From NCBI GenBank assembly GCA_029851415.1, contig CM056744.1:87903907-87967906 (forward strand): a stretch of 64,000 nt of DNA, read 5' to 3'. This DNA comes from Eretmocerus hayati (Eukaryota; Arthropoda; Insecta; Hymenoptera; Aphelinidae). Every line of letters starts with the position of its first letter. Position 1 is the stretch's first letter. The position numbers and the translations under genes were made by a program. Below are positions 11,821-22,974 of the stretch, piece by piece. The notes under the pieces were generated by a model that saw only the letters and a list, made by a program, of their open reading frames with translations, had not been told where the DNA came from and ran no database searches.

Positions 11821-13660
11821 TATACACCGCGGCTTTGATGAACACGGTAATTTTCTGGTCTGAATAAACGAGATTGGAGTAGCCAATATCCGTGATATGT
11901 TCAAAATTTACATGGGGGAACTCAGTATGATGAATTGAATACTCATTCGTTGGCCAACGCATTGTTATGAAGGTGAATTTTCTCACTCGTAATTCGGTGC
12001 TTGTCAAACTAGATTGTCAAACACTATAGGTTTCTGCGGAAAAAATATAAAAATGTTCTGTTTGGAATGTCCAAAATTGCGAGCGAGAGTGGTGGGGCCC
12101 AGGGCGATGAAAACTTGTCTACGCAAGTAATCAGAGCACTAATTCTTGTAGCATAAACTGACTGAAATCAGCTGATCAAAAGTATCTTTCACCCAGCAAC
12201 TATGTGTTACATTTTCTGATCTTACATCTGACAACATTTTTAGGTTTGGATACAACTAGTGAATCAGAATATAGGTCAAGGCAACATCGAGGAATCGAAA
12301 TTCAATACACACGCAGTAACATGATTTTAACAAAATTATATATGGAAGGAAGAGAAGCAAGCTGTAAAAGGAAAAGATTCTACTAATTAGACTTGGCAAA
12401 TAGAGATCCACTTCTTGTGTGATGCAACCTCTCGCTCAGTTTGTTGCCGAAGACTAATTCATTTGATTCACAAAGCTTTCTCGTCAAAAGTAATTTTCCA
12501 GAGTTTCTGGTTTCTGTAAACTGAAATCGAATGGCAAATAGCACCATATTTGCCTGAAAGAAAAATTTCTTTATTCAAAGATATAAAATATGTGACAAAA
12601 TTCGAAAGGATGTATTTTGGCTGTCAAATATCACTATGCATGTACCTCAAGTAACCGTGTGATCACCAAGAAACAGAGTTATATGATGAAATTTGCTAAT
12701 CTTCATCAAAATGTTTTTCCAACGATGTAAAATATTTGATGAGAAAATTCACAGGAAATCCCTTTCCGTATCTCACAAGAAAATTGAGCAAAACAAAACC
12801 TGCATGAGGAAAACGGTGTATAAGAGCGACGCAAATTGACAGCTCAGTAAACGAGCAAAGGGAAGACTTATATATTCTCGCGCGGCTCCTTTCTTCCACG
12901 ACACCGACAAGAGTAAAAATTCGCCCCGGGTCACGAAGCTTGAAAGCTCTTCTTCTCCCTCTTTCTCTCACTACTTTCTCATCCGCTACTCTTTTTATTC
13001 CTTTTTCCATCGTTATTCATAAAATCTTGATCCCAGAGCCGGACGCAGAGGAAGAGAATTATAATCCCCTATCCGCTATCAGGCGTTTTCTACGTCCCGA
13101 CTATTAATCATGGCTATCCTTTCTGCACGTGTGAACCGAGGCGATGGCGATAACATCGTCCTCGGGACCCGCGTTTAATTAATGTCGTCAAGGGCAAGAA
13201 AGAACGTTTTCCAATAGTTAGCGATTTATTAGCTGCGACTGTCGTTGAAGCGATGATTTTCAGTTCTTCCTAGGAATTTCATCGTCAGCTTTCTCAATTG
13301 GAATGCAAAGGACTCTTTGGATGCACGTATATGAATTAATTTTCCTCGAAGATGGGATATTCAACATTGGTCAAGATAGAGCCACTGAATGCTATACTAT
13401 AATGTACGAAGACGATAGAAATTCTGGCTCCGGAGGGATTTCGTGCACAGATTTCTCTCTATGCATGGAATTTGAACGGAAAATCAAGTCAGGGAGTCTA
13501 ATTAGGTCATTCAAAGAAGCAGTCGTGTCTTTTACAATCAATCAGTCTGGAATTCTCCGACAACACGAAGAGCTGGTTTGATTCATCTTATCAAATTCAA
13601 AATAAATGAAAAGACCCAAAGTTTTTCGTTGGAGATGATTTGAGAGGTTAAAGTAGAATA
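10967..13660. other. unassigned sequence with a long A tract
   Basis: No gene is recognised. A 62-nt A run lies at 11757-11818, next to a GC-rich block. The phenylalanine-rich open frame across it is an artefact of that run. A short basic open frame at 12696-13010 (-) matches nothing I know. Confidence 0.35.
11757..11818. repeat. poly(A) tract of 62 nt
   Basis: An uninterrupted A homopolymer, preceded by a CCCC-rich block. It could be the tail of a retroposed sequence or a simple expansion; no clear retroposed body or target duplication was found. Confidence 0.9.
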
Positions 13661-14181
13661 CAAATTATGAAGATATAATTTTTTCGGTCTTTGCGAGTTA
13701 AAGTCAGCAGATAGTGCTGACGTTTTTGGCATCAATCGAGAATGGATTTTACTCAACTCTCGATCAATGCACCTTTAGAGCCTCGTATGAAATGACCTTT
13801 CTCGCAAGCGCTTAACGAAGATGAACTTTCGTATATAAGGGCGTCCAAACCATCGAACATTCGGCCACTTGAGCCGCGTGTCAGTGGTAAACTTTCATTG
13901 CTCTTCCACCACTTTGAAAAGCCCGAGCAATGAGAGAAGGGCGAAACACGCATAACATCAGCGTAGAATCCAAATTTTTCATAAAGTTTCTCATTTCTCA
14001 TCTTTACTTTCCATTCCTTTCCATCAAAATCCTTTAAATGCATCATCGGAACCATACGAGGCTCTAAAGGTGCATTGATCGAGAGTTGAGTAAAATCCAT
14101 TCTCGATTGATGCCAAAAACGTCAGCAATATCTGCTGACTTTAACTCGCAAAGACCGAAAAAATTATATCTTCATAATTTG
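13661..14181. mobile_element. foldback element with near-perfect 129-bp arms
   Basis: The arm at 13661-13789 (starting CAAATTATGAAGATATAA) is the reverse complement of 14053-14181 with one mismatch seen. The 263-bp middle holds a further short inverted segment (CATTGCTC / GAGCAATG). No transposase and no convincing target duplication. Arm identity above 99% implies recent origin or ongoing gene conversion. Confidence 0.7.
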
Positions 14182-14840
14182 AAATTCCCGCGAGTGATAA
14201 ATACCATATCCGATCATATCGATCGAGTGTCAAAATTAATTCCATATAAGTAGAATACGTTCAAGACGCATGGAAAAATTTTATGAAGCCCTATTGGTGG
14301 TGGATTCCCCATATTGTGTAGCATAAAATTGAATGAAAATGCTGAGCAAAAGGAGTCGGAGACCTGACCGGTTTCCGTAGGTCTGTCTCGAGCGGCGCGG
14401 CGTTACTCTGTAGCGAGGGATGTACTCGTCGGCTCGCATCTGGCAGACTTTGTCGCGCAGCATAAATATCCGTAACACGCAAAGCACTACAAAGAACAAA
14501 AATTTGCAAAGCACTTGCGCCAGAATAAGAGCACCTCAACTAACTTTTCAGTTTTCGTAATATCGTTTCCGAATGTCGTTTTCTCCATTTATAACAAATG
14601 GATTTGAGAGGATGTAAGACGCTGTCAAAATCCAAGAGTAATTTGAGCAACAAAATGTTGGGATCACATTGTCTCGTCGAAGAGACTACGAGTTTTTCGA
14701 CGAAGGAATCAGATTTGACCCCAGTTTTGCTCCTTATTCTTGTTGTACAAACTTGGCTATATCACTCTGTACCATATCACAGAATATGACTTCAGTCATT
14801 ACACGAGATAGGTTATTGAGAAAATGTTATAGTGCACTAT
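14182..14840. other. unassigned sequence
   Basis: No gene or repeat recognised. Overlapping open frames on the minus strand (14281-14539) look incidental. Confidence 0.3.
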
Positions 14841-14862
14841 AATCATCCCCATGGGGATGATT
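14841..14862. repeat. 22-bp perfect palindrome
   Basis: AATCATCCCC followed directly by its mirror complement, without a loop, centred on CCATGG. Confidence 0.8.
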
Positions 14863-14906
14863 AATCTTGAGAATTCTGTTGTGAAATTCAACAGACGATG
14901 AACGGG

Positions 14907-14950
14907 AATCATCTTACTTGTATATCTATTGATATACAAGTAAGATGATT
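14907..14950. repeat. 44-bp near-perfect palindrome
   Basis: AATCATCTTACTTGTATATC pairs with its complement across four central bases. The outer six bases, AATCAT, match those of the 22-bp palindrome just upstream. Confidence 0.8.
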
Positions 14951-14973
14951 GGCTTCTGATTGTTTGTGCACTT

Positions 14974-15065
14974 TAAATCTCTTAGAGGCAGAAACTCCTC
15001 AAAACGCCGTCAAGAGAGGCGCTTTTGTCTCTACGGTAGAGGCGTTCTTGCCTCCAAGAGATTTA
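14974..15065. repeat. interrupted palindrome of about 92 bp
   Basis: TAAATCTCTTAGAGGCA pairs with TGCCTCCAAGAGATTTA around an inner GAGAGGCG / GTAGAGGC-containing loop. GTGCAC words lie outside at 14832 and 14966, framing the upstream pair of palindromes. Confidence 0.6.
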
Positions 15066-15427
15066 GAATGTGTGACTGCAGGTTCCACTGATAAGGAAGG
15101 GTAGAAGAAGGAGGAAATGAAGTGAGTGTGTGAAAAGTCAAAACGACAAAATGACACGAGGAGCGAGTAACTGTGATAAGGTGAGTGTACTCAACATGCC
15201 CCCCCCTCATGCCGCGTAGCTAATGGCCCACTCCAATATTGCATTTCAAAGCTTTTCTCAAGACCTTCAAAATGAGTTAAAGTTGGTCTAATCTCGACCA
15301 ACCACAGAGGAGCTATCGCAATTTTCCAAAAAAGTGATTTTTGGCGAGTTTGCTAAAGGGTGTCCCCAACGTGTCCCCATCAAGCCATTCTCTCAACAAC
15401 TCTGTTCTACCTCAACACTTTTCAATG
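15066..15427. other. unassigned spacer
   Basis: I see nothing recognisable apart from a short C run near 15201. Confidence 0.3.
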
Positions 15428-15768
15428 TACCGTCAAATTGGGTAACTTTGGTACAGTGGGTGCAACTTTGGTACACCCCTGAAAAACGACTTTCAGAACT
15501 GCGTTCGGCAAGGTAAACGATTCTATCGCTCTGAAACCTTTTCTCCCCTCTTGGCACACGCATAAACAATGTGCTGAGCCACCGTAGATCCCGCGGGAAC
15601 GATTGTACTCGTTTATTGAAGCTTTTTCCGAAAATACTAATTTATCAGCGATACGCGAGTGGTCCAGTTAATGTACCTGGCAAAAAGTGTTCCGGAACGA
15701 TCTACGGATGAGTAATGCCACATTTCGATCACATATATCACCATATTGGAGAAATCATCGTTACATTT

Positions 15769-16735
15769 TGTCCTGTGCCTATTATTCATAATGCGAGCAG
15801 CAGCACACTAACTATCTTTTTCATCACTTGCATCGGCGGCAGCGTATAATCTTTTATAACATAATTAATTATTCAAGTACGGAGCGCAGCCTCGCGGACA
15901 GTACGAAAAACCCGGCTATTGTTGGCATCCGCATGCCACAATGCACAGGGGTCGCACGAGTCCATAAGACGAATACACAGACTTAATACTACCGCGCTCG
16001 CATAAGTAATCAAGAGCGAGCATAAGATATGTAGGTCATTAATTTATATAGAAATGCGGAGTTATCTTAATTTCCACCGTCGGATCTCGTTCCATTATTT
16101 ACAGTCATTGCGACCTCATATACGCAAGTATGCAGAATTGTCCACTCAAAATTTATAGTTCTCACATTTATCATAGGTATAACCTCATAAACGCAGATAA
16201 ACAGCAGGATCAATTGAAATGGAAGCAATAAAATCATCATCAGCACGTATTTTGATAAATTATCGTCAGATATGCAGAAACGCTAACGCAGGTTCATAGT
16301 ACATCATTCCCTTTTGTTTTCTTTTATTAGTAAATTTTACGGTCAGGCATCAGCGAATGGGCAGATCTACAGATCCGCAGACATGCGCACTGCCCGAGGA
16401 TTTAAAAGGGCGAATCACTAGGGTTCGCCAAGAAGAAAAAGCTATCGCGTGACGGTCGACCGAGCGCCAGCCTGCGCGCGCGGAGGCATGGCCACTCGAC
16501 CGGCTAAGTTATACGTCCAAGAGTTACTTGTCTGAATATCTAAGCTTAAATGTACGACCACCTGTTCGCCCCAATAAATGCCTCCTGGAGTTTAGTGTCA
16601 AATCGAAGTCTTGTTCTACTGACCGACCTTATACCTTCCGCGAGTGTGCCGAACCCGGGCGCAACCGTGTACTGTGCTTCAAGTGATACGAGTGGATTGT
16701 GTTAAAGCCTTGAACCCCGTTATCCCCCCGTATCA
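15769..16735 (+). repeat. 5' LTR (967 bp)
   Basis: Identical in length to the right LTR. It contains a TATA-like ATTTAAAAGG near 16399 and AATAAA near 16574, a plausible promoter and polyadenylation pair. Confidence 0.9.
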
Positions 16736-16737
16736 AT

Positions 16738-16752
16738 TTGGCGGCCCAACGT
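16738..16752 (+). other. candidate tRNA primer-binding site
   Basis: TGGCGGCCCAACGT follows the left LTR after three bases. TGG at this place matches the CCA end of a tRNA and the rest resembles common retroelement primer sites, but the tRNA was not identified. Confidence 0.5.
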
Positions 16753-17329
16753 CGCGGCGCCGTGCTAAGCACGGACATCGATGGAAATCGATGCGGATCC
16801 ACGCCAAGAAGAGCCTCAGCCAGCTAAAAAGATGGTCTAGGTGACATCCACACGACAAGAAAACACCTAGTGGCGCCCACAACGACCAGCCATGGAGAAC
16901 AAGCATCAACGAGTCCAAGAGACGACAACACCACCAATACCGGAAATACTCCACGTGTTCATCGCTCATCACTCTCGGACGGCACCACCGGTGCGACGAA
17001 GTCCAAGAGGACACAGAGTAGCCCCGGAACTTCACCGAGAATTAATGATGCGCATTATCAAACAAAAGATGTATGCGTATTATTATTATGACGACATCTT
17101 GGGATAAGCGGTGCACGAAGCAGCGGCAGAATGAGCCCCATCACGCATCAGCTGCCATGCAGGCCATTAGTCAGGCCGGTGGGGCAGGTGATCGCCGAGC
17201 CGTTGAAAACGAGCGACCGTTTCATCAAGGCAACTCCTGGGCCAGCGGGTCCAGGAAGACGATGGGAATCACGCGAAGACAACTATACCCCTTCTTCGAG
17301 ACGTACATAAACCTACTGGCCAGAGGGAT

Positions 17330-19291
17330 ATGCACCGACGAAGCAAGAAAGGAGGCGTGGATCAAAGGAAGATCATCTACACGAGCCGCCGCGAGATGCT
17401 GCGGCCAAACGTTCTCGAGACAGGCGAGGAAATGCCGACCACGAGGGCTTCAGGCGATTTTCCGGGAGGCGCAAGCCACACGGGGAATAGAAACGCCAAT
17501 CGAACAGAGGTGTTCGAAAACGGAGGAAGGAAGCCGTCACGACGTCTCCCACGGGACTCACGGCAAAACGAATCGAGGCATCACTCACCGTGTGATGACC
17601 TGCACCCAAGGGGATCCGGGGGGCTTTCGAGGCGTTACTACGGAAGTAACAGCCTGCACGAACCTGGAGCGGCACCGACGCAGCGTAACTCTAGCCTGCC
17701 GGTCGCGAAATCGAGGCATCATGCACCGTATGATGACCTGCACCCAAGGGGACCTGGGGGGCTTCCGAGGAGTTACGATTCATGTAACGACCTGCACGAA
17801 CCCGGGACAACAGCATCGAGGTATCGCAACCCCCGCGGTAGCCTGCACGCTGAGTGCCCAAGCGATAGCCTGCACTCGAGGGGAAAATGTCAACCGCAAC
17901 GGCGGCAGAAAGTAGTCTGTCCCAAACGAACAAGAGTAAAACAATCCATCGCAGCACCTGCGACGATCGCAAACCCGGGCACGGAGGATGTGCCCACGCA
18001 GTGCGGAAATCACGAGAGGGGGACACCAAATGCAACACAACGAGGGATCCGTGACGTCAGCGGAACCATCCCTCCCCTCACCGCATCAAAGAGACGCGTG
18101 GTAGCCACGCGCGACGGAGAGCCGCTGGAGCAGCGCAGCCGGCAGTCACTCACGTGCATTGAGAGCAGTAGTGCCGTGAGCATAAAGTGTCACTCAGCAA
18201 TTTTAGCTCCGAAAAATTCGGAGCAACGAGATAACATCATCACAAGTAGCCGGATCATTGGATCAGTACGGAAGAGATCCTCGCATAAACCTGCTTCCCG
18301 GAGATCCATCGCATGCAGGGAAAATTACAAGACATTCGTAAATAGTGCACGGAAATCGGTCGCGTTCGTACACAGTGCAACGAATCGGTGCGAGAAGAAA
18401 AGATCGCGGGTGAAAGTGTCGATCGACGGACAAGTACCCGGTGCGTCGAAAGTGCGTGGCGCCATGAGTGACCGATATCGCGAACGTGAAAAGGAGTTGC
18501 TCCAGAAGAGGATGCAAGAGTACATCGCATCGGATCTGGACGATGCAAAGTATATGGCCCTGAAGACGGCCATGCAAGCGGAGCGACGTAAGCGCCTGGG
18601 ACGAGAAAGTAAGAGACGACCGGGCTGCGAAGCCAGCGAAGGGGACCCACAAGGAGGAAGCACAACAACGGAGCAAGAGGCACAGCAAGGTGATACAGAG
18701 GGCGAGCGCCCCCACGAGCAACCGCGTGGCGCAGTGGCCGATGCAAACACAAACATCGCAGAGCGCGCCATCTTGGATGCACTGGCACCAAGCGCAAGTG
18801 GGGATATTCAAAACAACATGGCGCGACAAGCCGACGGCGCGGCCGGTACGAGAAGCCCAAAGCAGCGTCACGCTCCGCTCAAGGGGCAGGCGGACCTACA
18901 GCAGCGCGTCATCACAGACCTGGAGTACAACGAGTTCACGCTGACGCCCGAAATGCAACAATGGACAACGCGAATATTGGCAGGGAGCGCACCCGATGCC
19001 ATGGGATGCGAAACCGATGCGACAACATACGGATTGAACCCAAGGTATATACACCTGTTCAACAGCCCAGCGCCGACGACAAATGACGACGACTCGGGTG
19101 ACAGCGGGAGAGGAACCCCGGAAGAACTGCGGATAGGCATGAACGGAATTCAACTGCAGGCCATACAAATCATGATCGACGAGAATAGTACAGCGCCAGA
19201 CAGCGCCATCATCAGCACGGCCGCGCACCTCAGAGAAGCATACCAACAACTATTCGACGAGCTTGCAGAAACCACCTATACCGACTTGTAA
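17330..19291 (+). CDS. unrecognised 653-codon ORF of the LTR element (gag position)
   Basis: The only long open frame between the LTRs, uninterrupted and ending about 150 bp before the right LTR. The product is very basic and Ser/Arg/Gln-rich in its N-terminal half. It includes a repeated His-Pro-Arg-Gly-x-Gly-Gly-Leu segment from two imperfect copies spaced 138 bp apart (starting near 17571 and 17709). A charged helical stretch near residues 380-430 begins MSDRYREREKELL. I see no zinc knuckle or enzyme motif. Position suggests a gag-like protein, but I do not recognise the family. A second open frame (17073-17915) overlaps the start and could be the true N-terminal part if a frameshift is used. 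Local GC content is clearly higher than the flanks. Confidence 0.5.
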   Translation: MHRRSKKGGVDQRKIIYTSRREMLRPNVLETGEEMPTTRASGDFPGGASHTGNRNANRTEVFENGGRKPSRRLPRDSRQNESRHHSPCDDLHPRGSGGLSRRYYGSNSLHEPGAAPTQRNSSLPVAKSRHHAPYDDLHPRGPGGLPRSYDSCNDLHEPGTTASRYRNPRGSLHAECPSDSLHSRGKCQPQRRQKVVCPKRTRVKQSIAAPATIANPGTEDVPTQCGNHERGTPNATQRGIRDVSGTIPPLTASKRRVVATRDGEPLEQRSRQSLTCIESSSAVSIKCHSAILAPKNSEQRDNIITSSRIIGSVRKRSSHKPASRRSIACRENYKTFVNSARKSVAFVHSATNRCEKKRSRVKVSIDGQVPGASKVRGAMSDRYREREKELLQKRMQEYIASDLDDAKYMALKTAMQAERRKRLGRESKRRPGCEASEGDPQGGSTTTEQEAQQGDTEGERPHEQPRGAVADANTNIAERAILDALAPSASGDIQNNMARQADGAAGTRSPKQRHAPLKGQADLQQRVITDLEYNEFTLTPEMQQWTTRILAGSAPDAMGCETDATTYGLNPRYIHLFNSPAPTTNDDDSGDSGRGTPEELRIGMNGIQLQAIQIMIDENSTAPDSAIISTAAHLREAYQQLFDELAETTYTDL

Positions 19292-19440
19292 TGTAAACCA
19301 TTGAATTCAAAAATATTTTTCTTTTGGGGGGGGGCGAACAGAGGTCTAATTAGATTGAGAGTTTTTATTACTTTTGACCAAGTTAGCCACGAACTTAAGA
19401 TTTATACGCAGCCCCGATACAAGCTCTTCCCCCGGGCATT

Positions 19441-20407
19441 TGTCGTGTGCCTATTATTCATAATGCGAGCAGCAGCACACTAACTATCTTTTTCATCACT
19501 TGCATCGGCGGCAGCGTATAATCTTTTATAACATAATTAATTATTCAAGTACGGAGCGCAGCCTCGCGGACAGTACGAAAAACCCGGCTATTGTTGGCAT
19601 CCGCATGCCACAATGCACAGGGGTCGCACGAGTCCATAAGACGAATACACAGACTTAATACTACCGCGCTCGCATAAGTAATCAAGAGCGAGCATAAGAT
19701 ATGTAGGTCATTAATTTATATAGAAATGCGGAGTTATCTTAATTTCCACCGTCGGATCTCGTTCCATTATTTACGGTCATTGCGACCTCATATACGCAAG
19801 TATGCAGAATTGTCCACTTAAAATTTATAGTTCTCACATTTATCATAGGTATAACCTCATAAACGCAGATAAACAGCAGGATCAATTGAAATGGAAGCAA
19901 TAAAATCATCATCAGCACGTATTTTGATAAATTATCGTCAGATATGCAGAAACGCTAACGCAGGTTCATAGTACATCATTCCCTTTTGTTTTCTTTTATT
20001 AGTAAATTTTACGGTCAGGCATCAGCGAATGGGCAGATCTACAGATCCGCAGACATGCGCACTGCCCGAGGATTTAAAAGGGCGAATCACTAGGGTTCGC
20101 CAAGAAGAAAAAGCTATCGCGTGACGGTCGACCGAGCGCCAGCCTGCGCGCGCGGAGGCATGGCCACTCGACCGGCTAAGTTATACGTCCAAGAGTTACT
20201 TGTCTGAATATCTAAGCTTAAATGTACGACCACCTGTTCGCCCCAATAAATGCCTCCTGGAGTTTAGTGTCAAATCGAAGTCTCGTTCTACTGACCGCCC
20301 TTATACCTTCCGCGAGTGTGCCGAACCCGGGCGCAACCGTGTACTGTGCTTCAAAAGATACGAGTGGATTGTGTTAAAGCCTTGAACCCCGTTATCCCCC
20401 CGTATCA
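19441..20407 (+). repeat. 3' LTR (967 bp)
   Basis: Matches the left LTR with about seven substitutions and no length change. No clear polypurine tract lies directly against it; a G9 run lies about 110 bp upstream. Confidence 0.9.
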
Positions 20408-20622
20408 ATTTGAGTATTTGAAGCATTCGGAATTGAAATGAATAAAGAATAGGGGAAAAAACCATTAGAAAGTGTACCAAAGTTACCCCACTCCACGTAA
20501 GAAGCATGGTGATAAAGGTAACTCCAGTACAACTCCCTATGACAGCTTCTAGAAATCTCACCTTGAGTCGAGTGATGGTCTACGAGGTTTTAGAATGTTT
20601 CAAACAGCTTAAAATAGGACTA

Positions 20623-22195
20623 GCAGAACTGCCGCGCTCGCGTGCTCGCTCGGCCACAGTGTACAGGAACTCATTGGTTACGTGGAGATGTCAATGTTTT
20701 CTCCAATAATCACCAATACCTGGGAATGATTCCAATAATGAAATAAGTTAATTGTAGGACTTCATCCTTTCATCTTATCTTTGAATCCATTCAGTTTGTA
20801 TCCTCATTTCAACAAATTCTGTATCTGCGTGAAATTCGTGAATCAGTTATGTATGATCGAATCACGAAAATCATCGCGGTTTGGAAAATAGAGTCCCTGA
20901 GAGTCTAACAGCGCCCTTAGTGATTGAGAGGAATATTTGTTCTGCGAATTGAGGATTGGCAAGAACGTTCTTACCGAACAAATACCTATCCTCCTCTCCT
21001 TCTTTTAATTTTGAAAGAACCGATGTCATGAAATTGTCGGTCACGTTCCTCGGAACGGGATATACTCTTGTAAATTTTGTTGATGAAACGAAACTGCTCG
21101 TAGGATTTTCTATAGAAAACCATTAGAGTCTTTCATTCTCAAGGTATCGTTCTCTTAAGGTAGTAGTAGCGGTACTGGATGAGTCAAACTCCCCCCCCCC
21201 CCCCGCGATATAGGTATAGCGAATGCGCGCAGCAGACGACAACATAACCCCGTAACGGTCAAAAGATGCTACATTTGTCTTTAGATCTCTCTTCATAGGC
21301 ACTGAATCATCAATCTGATTGTTGCTAAGTGATTTTTGTGCATTCTTCCTTCTGTGTATGCAATCTCATGAATATCTGAACGTCAGATATCACTGTACTC
21401 GTAATCTTCCTTAAGACTCCGTGTGAAACGGCTTCCACACAAACGCTCAGAACTTTTTTCCCCGACACTGAAGGCTTCTGAAATTTCAACTAAAGCACTT
21501 CGAGACCCTAATCTACAACTGTGCCAACTTTCGTAATTTTCTGAACGTCAATTCTAGTACCGCTAGAAAGAATTTTCCATGGAACCGGATGATATCGGGA
21601 GTACTTAAGGCAGTGAAACTCAGTTAATGTATCCCTCCCAGTATTACTCTCCAGAATGATGAGTTAGAGTGTTGGTCACCTATTAACAATTTCTCAGTAT
21701 CAATATTCAAGAATCAGAATTGCCGACCGACGTAGAATCAAGGACAGTGATCCGAAGGTCTTGGGTTCGAGACCCCTCGATGTATAGTTGTTTTCTCCAG
21801 ATATTTTGTTAATTTCTCGTACTCTCCGAAAATATTTATTCATTTCCAAACATTCCTGTGGGTCGGCTTTTTTGTGAAAAGAAAATTAACGGAATCTTCC
21901 CTGAGCTCTGAAAGTACTTATTGAGTGACGCTTGAGAGGCTCCTCCGGAGGCAGAAATAACATTCAATTGGAACTCACTAGAAGTTCTTTCAGAGTCCCT
22001 TCATCATTGTTTTGAAAGTTCCAGTGGATGTCAAATTTCGCTATTCTGACTCGGCTCCGAAAGAGCTTCGTTTCCATCGTTCGGAAGCCCTATGGAGCTC
22101 TAATAGAGTTCTTTCATAGTTGTGTCGTTGTCCTTGTACGTACTTTATTCTATTTAGGTATTCAGCTTCAATCACGACTAATATAGCTTCTCTAA
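20623..22195. other. unassigned sequence
   Basis: No gene recognised. There is a C run near 21190-21205. A tRNA-like T-arm (GGGTTCGAGACCC, about 21768-21780) is preceded by an anticodon-arm-like stretch but no full cloverleaf, so it may be a relic of a tRNA-derived SINE. Confidence 0.35.
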
Positions 22196-22199
22196 TTGA

Positions 22200-22560
22200 T
22201 ACTGTTTCACTATTCATCACTGATTATTAGCCGTTATCATCTTCAACACATATTCACTAATCATACATTCAAACTCATTCATCGTCATCATTTCATCAGC
22301 TCATATAACTTCCTTCATTCATACACTCCATTTTCATCATCACCATTCATTCATCATCTTCTACACGCACATTTACTCACCATCATTTTCATTCTCATTG
22401 AACAATTCATAATCATACAATGCCAATGATCGCCTACTTAAAGAACAATTCCTGCATGCACATAAGACTTCTCTAAGTAGGAATGTGAGGCATCCATCCT
22501 CTCTTATTTCATATATTTTTCATAATCATCATTCATTCGTTGTCTTCATCACCTCATCAG
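22200..22560 (+). repeat. TCAT-rich degenerate array, left part
   Basis: Dense in TCAT/ATTC words and built from longer units: a block ending near 22440 is repeated after the gypsy element at 33236-33475 with about 259-bp spacing once the insert is discounted. The gypsy element lies inside this array. Confidence 0.6.
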
Positions 22561-22766
22561 TGTAATGTATGTGCACCAGTAGGTGCTGCCACCACGCGTG
22601 AGCGTATAGAGTTAATCGGTGTAGCGAGCTGATACTCGCGAAGGTGCGAGCCAGTGTGAGCTCACGAGTAATATGTGAATCAATAATTGATCCTCAACTT
22701 ATAATAAACTAATCTAGTTATAGTAATGAGCGACTCCAATCACTCGTACATCACCCAAACATTACA
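22561..22766 (+). repeat. gypsy 5' LTR (206 bp)
   Basis: Begins TGTAATG and ends ATTACA. A TATAATAAAC segment near its centre may serve as promoter or polyadenylation signal. Confidence 0.9.
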
Positions 22767-22784
22767 TGGCGTAGTCGTCGAGTG
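22767..22784 (+). other. primer-binding site, tRNA-Ser-like
   Basis: TGGCGTAGTCGTCGAGTG starts directly after the left LTR. TGGCGYAGTCG is close to the complement of a tRNA-Ser 3' end, the primer used by several insect gypsy (mag-type) elements. Confidence 0.6.
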
Positions 22785-22974
22785 AAAACTAAAATGTTTG
22801 GAGGTGATATACACAATATACAGTGAGAATAAGAAAACATGCGACCATGAGAGGTTATAACAGCACGTGCTATAAGGCACATACAGCATCACGGACGAGA
22901 ACGAGATCCCTGAGGCGTCGACAGACGGAGGAGACGAGATATTTTACGAAATAATAGAGCAACCAGAAATTGAA

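Larger units (their letters stand above)
15769..20407 (+). mobile_element. young non-autonomous LTR retrotransposon (LARD-like)
   Basis: Two 967-bp LTRs (15769-16735 and 19441-20407) begin TGTC and end ATCA. They are flanked by the 4-bp target duplication ATTT (15765-15768 and 20408-20411), and the site is readable because the element sits inside a known repeat. About seven LTR differences were counted by eye, under 1%, so insertion is recent. The 2.7-kb interior has a TGGCGGCCCAACGT primer-site-like motif just after the left LTR and one long open frame. I found no protease, reverse transcriptase or integrase, so it must depend on another element. Superfamily (Ty3 or BEL) cannot be decided. 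Confidence 0.85.
15430..20622 (+). mobile_element. CCAAAGT-rich MITE family P, copy 2 (split by an LTR element, 3' truncated)
   Basis: Starts after TA (15428-15429) with CCGTCAAATTGGGTAAC and matches copy 1 until 15768. Similarity resumes after the LTR element at 20408 and continues to about 20622. The distal half, with the central palindrome and right end, is missing, so this copy lost its end as well as being interrupted. Confidence 0.75.

Noticed and set aside
11741..12007. Phenylalanine-rich minus-strand open frame
   Set aside because: Produced by the 62-nt A tract read on the other strand.
18255..18871. Two long overlapping minus-strand open frames of about 200 codons
   Set aside because: They lie antisense to the longer 653-codon frame in GC-rich DNA, where stops are rare, and show no recognisable domain.
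19321..19345. G9 run as the polypurine tract of the LARD-like element
   Set aside because: It lies about 110 bp before the right LTR; a priming tract should abut it.
21742..21785. A tRNA gene
   Set aside because: Good T-arm, but no acceptor stem or D-arm could be paired; at most a SINE relic.
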